A stretch of DNA of 64,000 bases from JAPOXR01 sp963664715 (GCA_963664715.2 CAXXUY010000011.1:682001-746000); one strand, 5' to 3'. Counted from the stretch's first letter, positions 1 through 9,458 are shown. The notes: generated by a model from the letters alone, not told the origin. Numbers and translations: made by a program.

Positions 1-2
1 CC

Positions 3-731
3 GGCGTCGGCAAGACGGAGGCGGCCAAGGCGGTCGGCTCGGCACTGTCGCGTCGCGTCATCCGTTTGCAGTGCTTTGAGGGAATCGATTCCGCCGCCGC
101 CCTCTACGAGTGGAACTATTCCCGCCAGATGCTTGCCATCCGCCAGGCCGGGGAAGCCTATGTGAACCTCTACTCCGACGAGTTCCTGCTGTCGCGGCCG
201 TTGCTCGAATCCCTGCGGGAGCCGTCGGGCACACTTCTTCTCATCGACGAGATCGACCGCTCGGACCATGAGTTCGAGGCGTTCCTGCTGGAATACCTGT
301 CCGAGTTCACGATCTCCATTCCGGAAACCGGAACCGTGCGGGCCAGCGAGCATCCGGTCGTCATCCTCACCTCGAACCGGACCCGTGAACTGCACGAGGC
401 GCTGCGCCGTCGGTGCGTCTACCACTGGATCGACTACCCGGATCCCGAGCTTGAGAGCCGCATCGTCATGGCCAGGGCCAGCACCGTGGTGCAGGAGACC
501 GCTCAGGCCGTTGTTGCGGCGGTGGGCGGGCTGCGTTCGGAACCTCTCGCAAAGCCGCCGGGCGTTGCGGAGACAATCGAGTGGGCGGAGGCTGCGACCC
601 TGCTCCGGTCGCAGGGGCACGAATGGCCTGCGGCATTCAGGGAAGCGATCGGGGTTGCGCTGAAGGACCATGACGACCTTGCATTCCTCGATTCGCGCAT
701 CGATGCACTCCTTCCGGGGCAGCCATCATGA
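3..731 (+). CDS. MoxR-type AAA ATPase, 5' end outside window
   Basis: The reading frame is already open at base 3 and begins inside a Walker A motif (GVGKTE), so the N-terminus lies upstream of the window. A Walker B-like stretch (TLLLIDEIDRS) and an arginine-rich sensor region (ALRRRCVYHWIDYP) follow, the pattern of MoxR/CoxD AAA+ ATPases. Such ATPases work with a VWA-domain partner as a chaperone that matures or inserts metal into enzymes, as CoxD and CoxE do for CO dehydrogenase. The next gene is exactly such a VWA protein and overlaps this one by ATGA, which supports a functional pair. The client enzyme is not identifiable here. Confidence 0.85.
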   Translation, partial: GVGKTEAAKAVGSALSRRVIRLQCFEGIDSAAALYEWNYSRQMLAIRQAGEAYVNLYSDEFLLSRPLLESLREPSGTLLLIDEIDRSDHEFEAFLLEYLSEFTISIPETGTVRASEHPVVILTSNRTRELHEALRRRCVYHWIDYPDPELESRIVMARASTVVQETAQAVVAAVGGLRSEPLAKPPGVAETIEWAEAATLLRSQGHEWPAAFREAIGVALKDHDDLAFLDSRIDALLPGQPS

Positions 732-1831
732 GCGTTCCGGTCGCAGCGAGACCGTTCATCGCCTTTCCGTCGCTGCTGCGCCGGCACGGCTTTGCCGTTT
801 CGCCGGACCAGACGATCGGCTTCGTGGAGGCCATCGGACTGCTTGGCCCGCGCGGCATGGCAGACATTCGACGCGCCGCGATTGCGATGCTTGCAATCCC
901 GAAGGAGCGGGAGCCGGTGTTTGATGCGCTGTTCCGGGCGTTCTTTCTGGGACAGACCGTGGAGGCGCCGGCCGGCACCGATGATCATGACCGGGATGCG
1001 GAGGCGCGGGAGGATCGCGGCGGCGACATCGAGGTCGCCGAACAGGAGCACCCCGAACCTTCGGGCACTTTGGCGACGGCTGCGGAACGGCTTGCGAGCC
1101 GCCGGTTCCCTCGACGGGACGAGGACCGCGACCTCGAAAGGTTCGCCAGGCTCGCCCCCGCCGGCCTGCCGCACCGACGGACCCGTCGGCTGGTGCCCGC
1201 CGTACGCGGAACTCATTTCGACCTGAGGCGGACACTTCGAAAGGCTATCCAGCGCGGCGGCGAGGCCGTGACGATGGCCGTGCGGCGGCGCAGGCGCCAA
1301 CAGCGGCGCGTGCTGCTCCTGATCGACGTTTCGGGGTCGATGAAGGAGCGAACGGAATGGGCATTGCGGTTCGCACATGTCCTGGCATCCGTCGCCGAGC
1401 GTCTGGAGGTCTTCACGCTCGGCACCCGCCTGACGCGCATCACGCCGGCACTGGCGATCCGCGACCGCGCCCGCGCCCTTGCCAGGATCGGTTCGTTGGC
1501 GGCGGACATCGACGGCGGCACGCGACTCGGCGAGGCATTGCAGGCATTCCTGAACGTTCCCCGGTATTCCGCCCACTCCCGGGGTGCGGCGGTCGTCGTG
1601 CTGTCGGACGGACTTGAACGGGGCGATCCGGGACCGATGGTCGATGCGGTGCGGCGGCTTTCGCGCGATGCCTGGCGACTGACCTGGCTGACGCCGCTCG
1701 CCGCCGATGCCGAATTCAGTCCGCAGACCCGGGCGCTTTCGCACGCCATGCATCATTTCGACGACCTTGCGGACGGCAGCACACCGGGTGCGGTCGCCGA
1801 TCACCTTCTCGGCATCGGACGACTTCGATGA
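728..1831 (+). CDS. CoxE-like VWA domain protein
   Basis: A 367-residue protein with a C-terminal von Willebrand A domain. The metal-ion-dependent adhesion motif D-x-S-x-S lies near residues 200-204 (VLLLIDVSGSMKERT) and a later VVVLSDGLERGDPG matches the distal part of the fold. The N-terminal half is Arg-rich and of low complexity, as in CoxE-type partners of MoxR ATPases. The start overlaps the stop of the upstream ATPase (ATGA), implying translational coupling. Its likely role is adaptor for the AAA chaperone in enzyme maturation. The family call is firm; the client is unknown. Confidence 0.85.
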   Translation: MSVPVAARPFIAFPSLLRRHGFAVSPDQTIGFVEAIGLLGPRGMADIRRAAIAMLAIPKEREPVFDALFRAFFLGQTVEAPAGTDDHDRDAEAREDRGGDIEVAEQEHPEPSGTLATAAERLASRRFPRRDEDRDLERFARLAPAGLPHRRTRRLVPAVRGTHFDLRRTLRKAIQRGGEAVTMAVRRRRRQQRRVLLLIDVSGSMKERTEWALRFAHVLASVAERLEVFTLGTRLTRITPALAIRDRARALARIGSLAADIDGGTRLGEALQAFLNVPRYSAHSRGAAVVVLSDGLERGDPGPMVDAVRRLSRDAWRLTWLTPLAADAEFSPQTRALSHAMHHFDDLADGSTPGAVADHLLGIGRLR

Positions 1832-2703
1832 TCGATTCCCACCACCATATCTGGATGCGCAGGGACCTGCCGTGGCTGATGGGACCCGAACAGCCCAGGA
1901 TCTTCGGATCCTACGGTTCGATCAGGAGGGACTACCCGATCAGGGAATACCTGGATGACGTCGCCGGAACCGGCATCGAAAAATCGGTCTACGTCCAGGC
2001 GAACTGGGATCCGGCCCGGTTCGAGGACGAGGTGAGATGGGTGCAGTCGGTCGCCGATTCCTGTGGATGGCCCCACGGCATCGTGGGATTTGCCGATTTC
2101 ACCCGGGAGGATGTCGGCACGCAACTCAAGGCCCTTTCCCGGTATCCACTGATGCGCGGCGTCCGCCAGCAATTCCACTGGCACGAGATTCCGAGCTACC
2201 GTTTCGCGCCGAGGCCCGACCTTGCCGCCGACGCCTGCGTCAGGAGGAACATCTCGCGTCTCGCCGACTATGGCTGGTGCTTCGATCTCCAGGTCTTTGC
2301 AAGCCAGATGCCCGGCGCGGCCGAACTGGCGGCCGAATGCAGCGACGTCGTCTTCATCCTTCAGCATGCAGGCATGCTCGAGGACCTGTCGCATGAGGGC
2401 CGCGAATTGTGGATTTCGGGCATGAAGCGGCTGGCGGAACGGCCGAACGTCGTTTCCAAGCTTTCCGGATTCGGCACGTTCCTGCACCGTAACGATTCCG
2501 ATTTCGTGGAGGAGATGATCGTGGAGACGGTGGCGATCTTCGGGGCGGACAGGTGCATGTTCGGTTCAAATTTCCCGATCGAGAAGATCTGGACGAGCCT
2601 TCCGGAGCTCGTCGAAACCTTCAGGGCCCGGTCCGCGCATCTCGACGAACATGAACGCAACGCGGTATTCCGGGATACGGCCGCGCGGGTCTACCGGATA
2701 TAG
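1828..2703 (+). CDS. Amidohydrolase (Amidohydro_2, TIM-barrel)
   Basis: A 291-residue protein beginning MIDSHHHIW, the N-terminal metal-binding His cluster of the amidohydrolase_2 superfamily (lactone hydrolases and decarboxylases related to 2-pyrone-4,6-dicarboxylate hydrolase). The middle carries ILQHAGM and the C-terminal motif is FGSNFPIEKIW, both characteristic of the family. The length is normal. The start overlaps the VWA gene stop (ATGA). Next to an MBL-fold hydrolase and an SMP-30 protein, it probably hydrolyses a lactone or ring product in a catabolic pathway; the substrate cannot be named. Confidence 0.85.
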   Translation: MIDSHHHIWMRRDLPWLMGPEQPRIFGSYGSIRRDYPIREYLDDVAGTGIEKSVYVQANWDPARFEDEVRWVQSVADSCGWPHGIVGFADFTREDVGTQLKALSRYPLMRGVRQQFHWHEIPSYRFAPRPDLAADACVRRNISRLADYGWCFDLQVFASQMPGAAELAAECSDVVFILQHAGMLEDLSHEGRELWISGMKRLAERPNVVSKLSGFGTFLHRNDSDFVEEMIVETVAIFGADRCMFGSNFPIEKIWTSLPELVETFRARSAHLDEHERNAVFRDTAARVYRI

Positions 2704-2742
2704 GGGCTGTCCGATCCCGTCCGAAGAAAAGGGAGACATCAA

Positions 2743-3591
2743 ATGGCGTTGACCATTCACGTGCTTGACTACGGCGACATCGAGCTTGAGGCGAGTTTCC
2801 TTGTCCTTGGTCACGACTGCGGTCGGGTCCGGCGGGTTCCGGTCTACGGCTTCCTCATTCTGGGCGGGACCCATCCCGTCCTGGTCGATACGGGATATCG
2901 GGACAATGCCATCATGGAGAGCCTCGGAATGCGGGGCCTCCAGTCGCACGACAACATGGTCGAGAACCAGCTGGCCAGGCACGGGCTGAAGCCGGGGGAT
3001 GTCCGCTACGTGATGCACACCCATCTTCACATAGACCATGCGGGAAAGGACGATCAGTTCCCGATGAACACGACGGTCGTCCTGAACCGGCGGGAAATGG
3101 AGTTCTCCGTCTCCGGAATCATGTATCCGCAATACCCGAAGCCCGACATCATGCACCTTGTGGAGCGAATTTACGAGCCTGAGGCCATCCGGTTCCTGGA
3201 TCTGGAGATCACCCAGGCCGAGGAGATAATACCTGGCGTCTGGTGCGAACCTGCCCATGCACACACCGAAGGATCCATGAACGTGGTCGTGGAGACCGAC
3301 GAAGGTTTGGCCTGCATCTGCGGCGACGTGATCTATGATTTCAACGACCAGGTGGTGAACCACGTGCACACCAACAACTGGATGGAGCCCCGCGTCACCG
3401 GAAACCATGCCGGCTCCAAGCGCGGGGAAAAGGCCGCCATCAAGAAGCTGCTCAACAATTACCGATTCCTGCTGCCGATCCATGACCGGCCGGCGAGGAT
3501 TGAGCATGCTCAGGTGGTCAGCCGGCTCGGAATGACCGTGCCGGGGCCGACAGTCGAGTCGCTGCCGAGCAGGCAGTGGTTTCCCGCTTGA
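2743..3591 (+). CDS. MBL-fold metallohydrolase (lactonase-like)
   Basis: A 282-residue metallo-beta-lactamase-fold enzyme. The zinc-binding motif H-x-H-x-D-H is at residues 94-99, further ligands are likely His172/174 in AHAHTEG, Asp195 in CGDVIYD and His247 in PIHD. The layout resembles N-acyl homoserine lactonase-family hydrolases, but that does not fix the substrate. It starts 39 nt after the amidohydrolase behind a purine-rich GGGAGA site, so it is likely in the same operon. Confidence 0.88.
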   Translation: MALTIHVLDYGDIELEASFLVLGHDCGRVRRVPVYGFLILGGTHPVLVDTGYRDNAIMESLGMRGLQSHDNMVENQLARHGLKPGDVRYVMHTHLHIDHAGKDDQFPMNTTVVLNRREMEFSVSGIMYPQYPKPDIMHLVERIYEPEAIRFLDLEITQAEEIIPGVWCEPAHAHTEGSMNVVVETDEGLACICGDVIYDFNDQVVNHVHTNNWMEPRVTGNHAGSKRGEKAAIKKLLNNYRFLLPIHDRPARIEHAQVVSRLGMTVPGPTVESLPSRQWFPA

Positions 3592-3642
3592 GCCCGCTCG
3601 AGGGGCGGACAGGCGGCAATTCCAACGGAACAGGGGGGAGGA

Positions 3643-5211
3643 ATGGCTCACACCGCGGTCGACAGCCGATTCCATGAACTGATCGACGTCAACGCGCCTG
3701 TCCTGATGCTGGCAACTGGCTTCACCTTCACCGAAGGGCCGGTCTGGCATCCGGTCGAGAAGCATCTGCTCTTCTCGGACATGCCGGCGGATGTTCGCCG
3801 CAAGTGGACGCCGGACGGAAACGTAACGGAAATCATGCGACCGTCGAACAAGGGCAATGGAATGACCTATGACGGCGCGCACAACCTGCTTGTCTGCGAA
3901 CATTCCACGAGTTCAGTTGCCCGGTTCCGGCCGGATGGTGGTCGCGAGGTCATGTGCTCGCATTTCGGGGGCAAGGAACTCAACTCCCCGAACGACATCT
4001 GCGTGAAGTCGGACGGATCGATCTATTTCACCGACCCAACCTTCGGCCGCATGGAGCATTACGGCGTACCGAGACCGGTTCAGTTGGGGTTCCAGGGCGT
4101 CTTCAGGATGCGGCCGGACCATCGGCCGGGCGAGGAGCCCGAACTCGTTGTCGACCGCTACATGTTCACGCAGCCGAACGGGCTGTGCTTCAGCCCGTGC
4201 GAGCGGTTCATGTGGATCAACGACACGGTTCAGACCAACATTCGTCTGTTCGACGTGGCCGGCGACGGACGCCTCGTGAATTCGCGGATATTCGCATCGG
4301 GCATCAAGGACGAGGAATTGCCCGGGGTACCGGATGGGATGAAGGCGGACAGCAACGGGAACGTTTTCGTCACCGCCCCCGGTGGGCTTTGGGTGTATTC
4401 CTTCGACGGAAAGCTTCTCGGAAAGATCCAGATTCCTGAAGGAAGCGCCAATCTGCACTGGGGCGGGGACTCATGGGACACGCTGTTCGTATGCGCGAAC
4501 ACGTCCCTCTACTCCGTGCAGACCAAGACACGGGCGAGAACGGAACCGTTCACGCAGGCAACACCGGAGACAACCGGAGCCCGGTCGGGACTGAACATCG
4601 AACCCGGCAGAACGGCACTCATCATCCAGGACATGCAGCGGGACGTCATTGCCGAGGGAGGCGCGTTTGCGGAAAGCGGTTCGCCGGCGCATGCGCGATC
4701 GCAGAATGTTGTGGAGAACAGCCGCCGGCTTGCCGAGGCGTGCCGGAGGAAGGGTGTGCTCGTCATCCATGTTTGGTTCGTGTGCGAACCCGGCCACCCG
4801 GCCCTTACATCCAATGCTCCCCTTTTCCGCAGTGTGAAGGAGGCGAATGCACTTGTCCGGGGCAGCCAGGGCGCGGCTCCGGTGGCCGGGCTTGAACCGC
4901 AGCCGGGCGATTTGGTCGTGGAGAAGATGACCATGAGCGCCTGGGAGTCCGGACGCCTTGAGAGCTACCTCAGGGGCGCCGGAATCGAGACCCTGATCAA
5001 CACCGGGGCATGGACGAACATGAGCGTGGAGCACACCGCCAGAACGGCGGCGGACAAGGGTTTTCGCGTGATTGTGCCGGAGGATGCCTGTTCGACCATG
5101 AACGATGCCTGGCACCGGGCATCGATTGACCATGCGATGCAGAATGTTGCGACAGTTACGAGTTGCGAAGCCGTCATCACCGAATTGAGGGTACCAACAC
5201 ATTTCGTGTAA
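3643..5211 (+). CDS. SMP-30/gluconolactonase-isochorismatase-like fusion
   Basis: A 522-residue two-domain protein. Residues about 15-300 form an SMP-30/gluconolactonase beta-propeller (FTEGPVWHP, LNSPNDICVKSDGSIYFTDP, QPNGLCFSPCE). Residues about 315-515 form an isochorismatase-like hydrolase domain starting GRTALIIQDMQRDV. The sequence reads through without a stop, so this is a true fusion as assembled. At the usual nucleophile position of cysteine hydrolases (TN-x-CV) the protein has TNMSVEH, with Ser at residue 461, so a cysteine mechanism is unlikely unless serine substitutes. An AGGGGGGAGGA site precedes the start. It probably handles a lactone and an amide or ester of one pathway; substrate unknown. 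Confidence 0.83.
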   Translation: MAHTAVDSRFHELIDVNAPVLMLATGFTFTEGPVWHPVEKHLLFSDMPADVRRKWTPDGNVTEIMRPSNKGNGMTYDGAHNLLVCEHSTSSVARFRPDGGREVMCSHFGGKELNSPNDICVKSDGSIYFTDPTFGRMEHYGVPRPVQLGFQGVFRMRPDHRPGEEPELVVDRYMFTQPNGLCFSPCERFMWINDTVQTNIRLFDVAGDGRLVNSRIFASGIKDEELPGVPDGMKADSNGNVFVTAPGGLWVYSFDGKLLGKIQIPEGSANLHWGGDSWDTLFVCANTSLYSVQTKTRARTEPFTQATPETTGARSGLNIEPGRTALIIQDMQRDVIAEGGAFAESGSPAHARSQNVVENSRRLAEACRRKGVLVIHVWFVCEPGHPALTSNAPLFRSVKEANALVRGSQGAAPVAGLEPQPGDLVVEKMTMSAWESGRLESYLRGAGIETLINTGAWTNMSVEHTARTAADKGFRVIVPEDACSTMNDAWHRASIDHAMQNVATVTSCEAVITELRVPTHFV

Positions 5212-5220
5212 AAATGCACG

Positions 5221-5835
5221 TTAAGGACCCGGCGCAATGCCTCTTGTTCGGATGAGTTGATAGAGGGTTTGCCTGGAGACACCGGTAATCCTGGCGATTG
5301 CACTCTTGGAAACACCGAGGTCGATGAAGTGGCGAATTTCGTCTTCTTTCCCGTCCAGGCGCGATACACCCAGTGATCCTTTCGGGCGTCCGAGCTTCTT
5401 TCCGGATGCCCTGGCTTTCGCGAGGCCCTCGCGTGTGCGTTCGGAGATCAGGTCACGCTCGACTTCTGCGAACAGCGCGAACAGGGTGGTCATGACCTTG
5501 GTCTGGATGTCCTGTTTGTCTACGACGCGAATGTTCTCCTTGATCGCGATGAACGCGACGCCCGCCTTCACGAGGCCGTCAAGGACGGCGACGACCTGGC
5601 CGAGCGACCGTCCGAGCCTGGAGAGTTCGCTGACGACAAGGCGGTCTCCGCGTTTGAGGGCACCGATCAACTCATCGAGTCGGCGATGTTTTACCGAGGC
5701 CTGCCCCCGTGCCGTTGCCTCGACGAAGTCGTCGATCTGAAAGCCGTTTTTGCGGGCATATTCGAGAATGGCGAGGCGCTGGCTGCCCGCGTCCTGCTGT
5801 GCGGTTGAAACCCTGAGATAGGCGATGGTTTTCAT
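5221..5835 (-). CDS. Serine recombinase, resolvase/invertase family
   Basis: About 204 residues from the ATG giving MKTIAYLRVSTAQQDAGSQ; an upstream in-frame start adds nine residues without family similarity. The catalytic serine is in YLRVSTAQ, the LVVSELSRLGRSL segment carries the active-site Asp and Arg residues, and ALFAEVERDLISERTREGL is the helix leading to the DNA-binding domain. A Hin-type helix-turn-helix closes the protein (SKSAIARITGVSRQTLYQLI). Convergent with the fusion gene, ending 9 nt from it. It probably resolves or inverts DNA for a mobile element and marks the left edge of the accessory region. Confidence 0.9.
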   Translation of the reverse strand: MKTIAYLRVSTAQQDAGSQRLAILEYARKNGFQIDDFVEATARGQASVKHRRLDELIGALKRGDRLVVSELSRLGRSLGQVVAVLDGLVKAGVAFIAIKENIRVVDKQDIQTKVMTTLFALFAEVERDLISERTREGLAKARASGKKLGRPKGSLGVSRLDGKEDEIRHFIDLGVSKSAIARITGVSRQTLYQLIRTRGIAPGP

Positions 5836-6264
5836 GCGTTGTCCATGTAATTGTGCTTTCACTATTTTACTTGACAGTATCGGCCGATGAAATACGTTTG
5901 GTTTCTTGCGACTGAACTGACCGATTTTAACGGACGTTTTTTTCGGACAGTCTCCTGCAATCTTCAGATCCCGCCGGATTGCGGATCAACAACCCCTGAC
6001 CAGGCCAGTTCAGGCAGCAGGCGAAATGAAAATCCTTGCCAGGATACTCTCTCTCGTGCTGTTCATGGGCAACTGCCGGTGCATTTCGGACTGAAGGCCC
6101 TGAAAACGGCCCTCGGAAGGGCCAGACCGGCCGGAAACGAGAATCCGGTGTCCACGAACGTTCTGCATCCATCCGAAACTGGCTGGAACCCTATTTGGGG
6201 AAAACAATAACCGTACTTCTTGAACTGCTTGACACATTGGAGGTGTTGGGCGAATTGCGGACAT
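5836..6264. other. Intergenic, no gene recognised
   Basis: No convincing coding sequence. The first 60 bases upstream of the recombinase are AT-rich and may hold its promoter or crossover sites. A perfect 6-bp stem with a 4-base loop (GGCCCT-CGGA-AGGGCC) lies at 6108-6123, without a following T-run. Confidence 0.5.
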
Positions 6265-7104
6265 ATGATCGAACCGCAATCAAGCCAGGGCTGGCGGCAG
6301 ACGAAGTTCAGTGATGTCGACCTGCGCATGGTCGGTGACATGTGCTCCTCTCCTCTCTCCAAGGCAATCCGAAGAGATCTCCTGACAACTCAATTACCCG
6401 TCTGGTCAGACGAAACACATCGGGGTCTGGCCAGACTTGGTGAGTGGTGGCTTGATGCGGTAGCGGTTGCGATCAGGAGGAAAGCACTTCCCTTTGCCGG
6501 TACGCCGGACTGGCCTTCGGGATTCCTGGCTGTGAAGTGCACTTTCGGGCCTTTCCGCAAGCTACACCTGTTCAGGTCGGAGCAATCTATTGCCTGGGCA
6601 ACCTTCACCGAGCCCCAGTTCACGAAGGGTCTTGCGTATTTTCTGAAAGATTCTGACGCGGACGTAAAGGTTGCAAGGGTCCACGCTTTGTTGAAGGCGC
6701 TGGGTGCGGCAGAACTCGCCAAAGGCTTGAACGAGATCGAAGTGGCAGCGGAGGCAGAGATTGCGGGAGGCAAACGCATAGATCTCCTGCTCGAATGGAA
6801 GGATTCGAAGAACAACCGTTATGCAGTCGCCATCGAGGCCAAGCTCGGCCATCACGTCACCAGCGGACAGTTGCCCGCCTATAGGGAACATCTCAAGAAG
6901 ATCGCAGGAGAAGACCGACGACGGCTCGTGGTTGTCTCTCCCCGGCGCAGCGGGAAGACTGAAAAGTCGCTGAGGCAAAATAGGGAATGGTTCTGGATGG
7001 CGTGGCGTGACCTGCTGGTTGCACATGAGCGCGCTCTGAATGACAAGTACGACGACAAGGAATACCGCGAGTTCCGCAGAACCCTTTGGGACCAGACCGG
7101 ATGA
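6265..7104 (+). CDS. PD-(D/E)XK nuclease-like protein
   Basis: About 279 residues. The central part has the pattern of a PD-(D/E)XK fold: EAEIAGGKRIDLLLEW followed by NNRYAVAIEAKLG, giving the D-x(n)-E-x-K core, then a helix with GQLPAYREHLKK and a strand RRLVVVSPRR. The N-terminus resembles no family I know. The start is uncertain: GGAGG at about 6240 is too far from this ATG, and an ATG at 6328 is possible. A second gene follows after 44 nt, suggesting a two-gene unit. The fold is inferred from motifs; whether it defends, restricts or repairs is unknown. Confidence 0.6.
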   Translation: MIEPQSSQGWRQTKFSDVDLRMVGDMCSSPLSKAIRRDLLTTQLPVWSDETHRGLARLGEWWLDAVAVAIRRKALPFAGTPDWPSGFLAVKCTFGPFRKLHLFRSEQSIAWATFTEPQFTKGLAYFLKDSDADVKVARVHALLKALGAAELAKGLNEIEVAAEAEIAGGKRIDLLLEWKDSKNNRYAVAIEAKLGHHVTSGQLPAYREHLKKIAGEDRRRLVVVSPRRSGKTEKSLRQNREWFWMAWRDLLVAHERALNDKYDDKEYREFRRTLWDQTG

Positions 7105-7148
7105 CCTGCGGGAAGGTATCCGACAATTGAACAGGAGGCTCAGAACCC

Positions 7149-7775
7149 ATGTCAATTAATCTGCCTGAGAGCTACCGGGCGTATTGTGCGGACACTGCTG
7201 TCCGGACAGCGGTCGACCATATCTTTTCCTCAGAGGGTTCGAAAAAGCAACTCGCTCTTCCTTCTGACATCGAGTGGGAGCATTTGGAGGCATTTCACAG
7301 GGCTGTCCTGTCGGCGCATCAGGTTCGGTGCGAATACGGTTCCTTTCTGCTCGATCTCTGGGTTGCAATCTGGCGACCTGCCCTGAAAGCATGTGATTTC
7401 GGTAGAGAGGCCAGATCCGTATCTGCTTCACAGGACTGGAGTGGCTATAAACTCGACACGTATTCACTCTGGGACAATAGATGGTTTGGCCGGGTATTCG
7501 CTATCGTCGATGCGGATTTCGTGATCGATTTGGGAGTCTCGGTTGACACGGAATCCGCGAAGTTGTGGCTGAACATCTCGGGAATGGATGGCACGGATCA
7601 TACGACAGGGCAAGATTTCGGGGATGGCTGGCCCGAACCGGAATTCGAAGATGGCTATGCATATACCAGCAGGAACCTTGCAATGATCCGGGATGACGGA
7701 ACAATTGACCTCGGCCCTCTTCACAAGGCCGCCAAAGACGCCTTGGATGCTGTCTCGCGCCGCGTTCAAGGCTGA
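7149..7775 (+). CDS. Hypothetical protein, partner of the nuclease-like gene
   Basis: A 208-residue soluble protein behind a good ribosome site (ACAGGAGG, about 10 nt upstream). I recognise no domain. The middle is rich in aromatic residues and Asp (DWSGYKLDTYSLWDNRWFG), with no signal peptide or membrane segment. The 44-nt spacing and shared strand argue for co-transcription with the PD-(D/E)XK-like gene. It could be a specificity or regulatory partner, but that is guesswork from position. Confidence 0.6.
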   Translation: MSINLPESYRAYCADTAVRTAVDHIFSSEGSKKQLALPSDIEWEHLEAFHRAVLSAHQVRCEYGSFLLDLWVAIWRPALKACDFGREARSVSASQDWSGYKLDTYSLWDNRWFGRVFAIVDADFVIDLGVSVDTESAKLWLNISGMDGTDHTTGQDFGDGWPEPEFEDGYAYTSRNLAMIRDDGTIDLGPLHKAAKDALDAVSRRVQG

Positions 7776-7794
7776 AATCCCGCTTCGCTGGCCT

Positions 7795-7825
7795 GGCCAC
7801 TGTCCTTATTGGCCACTGTCCTTAT
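7795..7825. repeat. Short tandem duplication
   Basis: GGCCACTGTCCTTAT occurs twice in direct succession with one base between copies, just after the hypothetical gene. It is probably a slippage duplication; no function is suggested. The rest of 7776-8057 shows no gene. Confidence 0.7.
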
Positions 7826-8057
7826 CCGGCTGCCGACGATCAAGAGACTTGTCTTGCGGACCTCCGGAAGGGCTTACGCCATCTGTATCACGAACACAAT
7901 TCTGCCAGACCCGGCCGCCCGCTCAGCCAAAGTGTCCGGCCTGCCTTCGATGCGGATATCGTCCTTGGCAGGGTCCATTCTTTCCGAAGCAGCACGATCG
8001 CGATGAAAGCCGGTGTTGCTGCCTCCGGCCACTCTCAAATACGGCTGAACTGAACAG

Positions 8058-9458
8058 ATGCAAATCCAACTGACCAAGACCGATTTCATGCACTATCTGA
8101 GCTGCCGGAAATCCCTCTGGATTCTGAAGCGGGAGCCGGAGAACTACCCGCAAGGGGAGGCTTCAGCGTTCGGCACGAAGCTTGCAGGCGATGGCCATGA
8201 CGTTGAAGGATACGTGCGCCGGTTCCTGGAGAGCGAAGGCCGCACGGCGAATTTCCAGCAGGTCCTTGAAACCGGAGATGGCCTGTTTGCCAGGGCCGAC
8301 GCGGTCGAGAGAACCGAAGACGGCAAGACCGTGCTCCACGAGATCAAATCCTCAACCGGCATCAGGGATGAACACATCAAGGACGCCTGCTTCCAGAAAA
8401 TCTGCGCCGAACGCGCCGGGCACCGGATCGACCGCGTCTCGCTGGTTCACCTGAATGGTGCGTATGTCCGCGACGGGGACATAGACCCGGCCGGGCTTCT
8501 GGTGTTTGCGGATATCACGGGTGAGGTCGGTGAGATCGAGTCCGGAACGGTTGCAGAGATTGAAAGAGCGTTCGATTTCCTTGCAGGCGAGATCGACCGG
8601 GACGGATGCTCCTGCCTTGAATTGTCGCGCAGCAGTCATTGCGAGACCTTTGCGCTGTTCAATCCCGCTGTTCCTGCGCCATCGATCTACAGTCTTCCGA
8701 GGCTGAGCGCTGGCAAGCGCCGGGAGCTCGTCTGCGAAGGCATTTTCAGTCTTGAGGATGTCCCGGACGAGTTTCCGCTGACGGATCTGCAGCGCAGGTT
8801 CGTCGAGGCCGCCACAAGTGGCAAACCGCAGGTCGATGCGGAGGCCATCCGCGGTTTCCTGTCGGAACTGGCCTGGCCACTCCATTTCCTTGACTATGAG
8901 ACCTTCGCCTCGGCCGTGCCGCTCCTGGATGGCGCCAGCCCGCACGGACATTTCGTGGTTCAGTACTCTTTGCATGTCCTGGAGGAGAACGGAACACTCA
9001 CACACAGGGAATACCTGGAGCGCGAAGCCTGCATGCCGCGCCAGCTCATCAAGCGGATGCGATCCGATATCGGGAAGGTGGGCAGCATCATTTCCTGGCA
9101 TGCAGCATTCGAGAAATCACGCAACAGGGACATGGCCAGGGCTTTCCCGGAGCATGCGGAATTCCTGGACGACCTCAATGGGCGGATGGTGGATCTCGAG
9201 GACGTCTTCAAGCTGGACTACGTCGATGCAGGGTTCGATGGCTCAACATCGATCAAGAAGGTGCTCCCGGTCATTTGCCCGCATCTCGACTACAGCGATC
9301 TTGATGTACAGGACGGATCATCGGCAATGGCGGAATGGGAGCGCATGATCCGGTCCGGTCCCGAACAGGCAGAGGAGATTGCACGCTCGCTCCTGCGCTA
9401 CTGCGAACGCGATACCCTGGCCATGGTGGAGATCTACCGCTTCCTGGAAGGCCTGTAA
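8058..9458 (+). CDS. DUF2779 protein (RecB-like nuclease plus exonuclease-like domain)
   Basis: A 466-residue protein starting MQIQLTKTDFMHYLSCRKSLW, the signature N-terminus of DUF2779 proteins. Residues 70-110 carry RADAVERTEDGKTVLHEIKSSTG, the D...E-x-K core of a RecB-like PD-(D/E)XK nuclease with Glu95 and Lys97. Near residue 279 HFLDYETF begins an RNase H-like segment with a D-x-E motif, and the C-terminus has CERDTLAMVEIYRFL, typical of the last acidic motif. Two nuclease-like domains in one chain suggest DNA or RNA processing. The biological role of the family is not established. A tandem AAA ATPase follows after 399 nt. Confidence 0.8.
   Translation: MQIQLTKTDFMHYLSCRKSLWILKREPENYPQGEASAFGTKLAGDGHDVEGYVRRFLESEGRTANFQQVLETGDGLFARADAVERTEDGKTVLHEIKSSTGIRDEHIKDACFQKICAERAGHRIDRVSLVHLNGAYVRDGDIDPAGLLVFADITGEVGEIESGTVAEIERAFDFLAGEIDRDGCSCLELSRSSHCETFALFNPAVPAPSIYSLPRLSAGKRRELVCEGIFSLEDVPDEFPLTDLQRRFVEAATSGKPQVDAEAIRGFLSELAWPLHFLDYETFASAVPLLDGASPHGHFVVQYSLHVLEENGTLTHREYLEREACMPRQLIKRMRSDIGKVGSIISWHAAFEKSRNRDMARAFPEHAEFLDDLNGRMVDLEDVFKLDYVDAGFDGSTSIKKVLPVICPHLDYSDLDVQDGSSAMAEWERMIRSGPEQAEEIARSLLRYCERDTLAMVEIYRFLEGL

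Noticed and set aside
503..1804. Minus-strand frame of 433 codons opposite the VWA gene
   Set aside because: Antisense shadow, rich in Arg/Pro/Cys with no domain.
2566..3903. Long minus-strand frame of 445 codons opposite the MBL-fold and SMP-30 genes
   Set aside because: Antisense shadow of high-GC genes; no family signature, while the plus strand has clear motifs.
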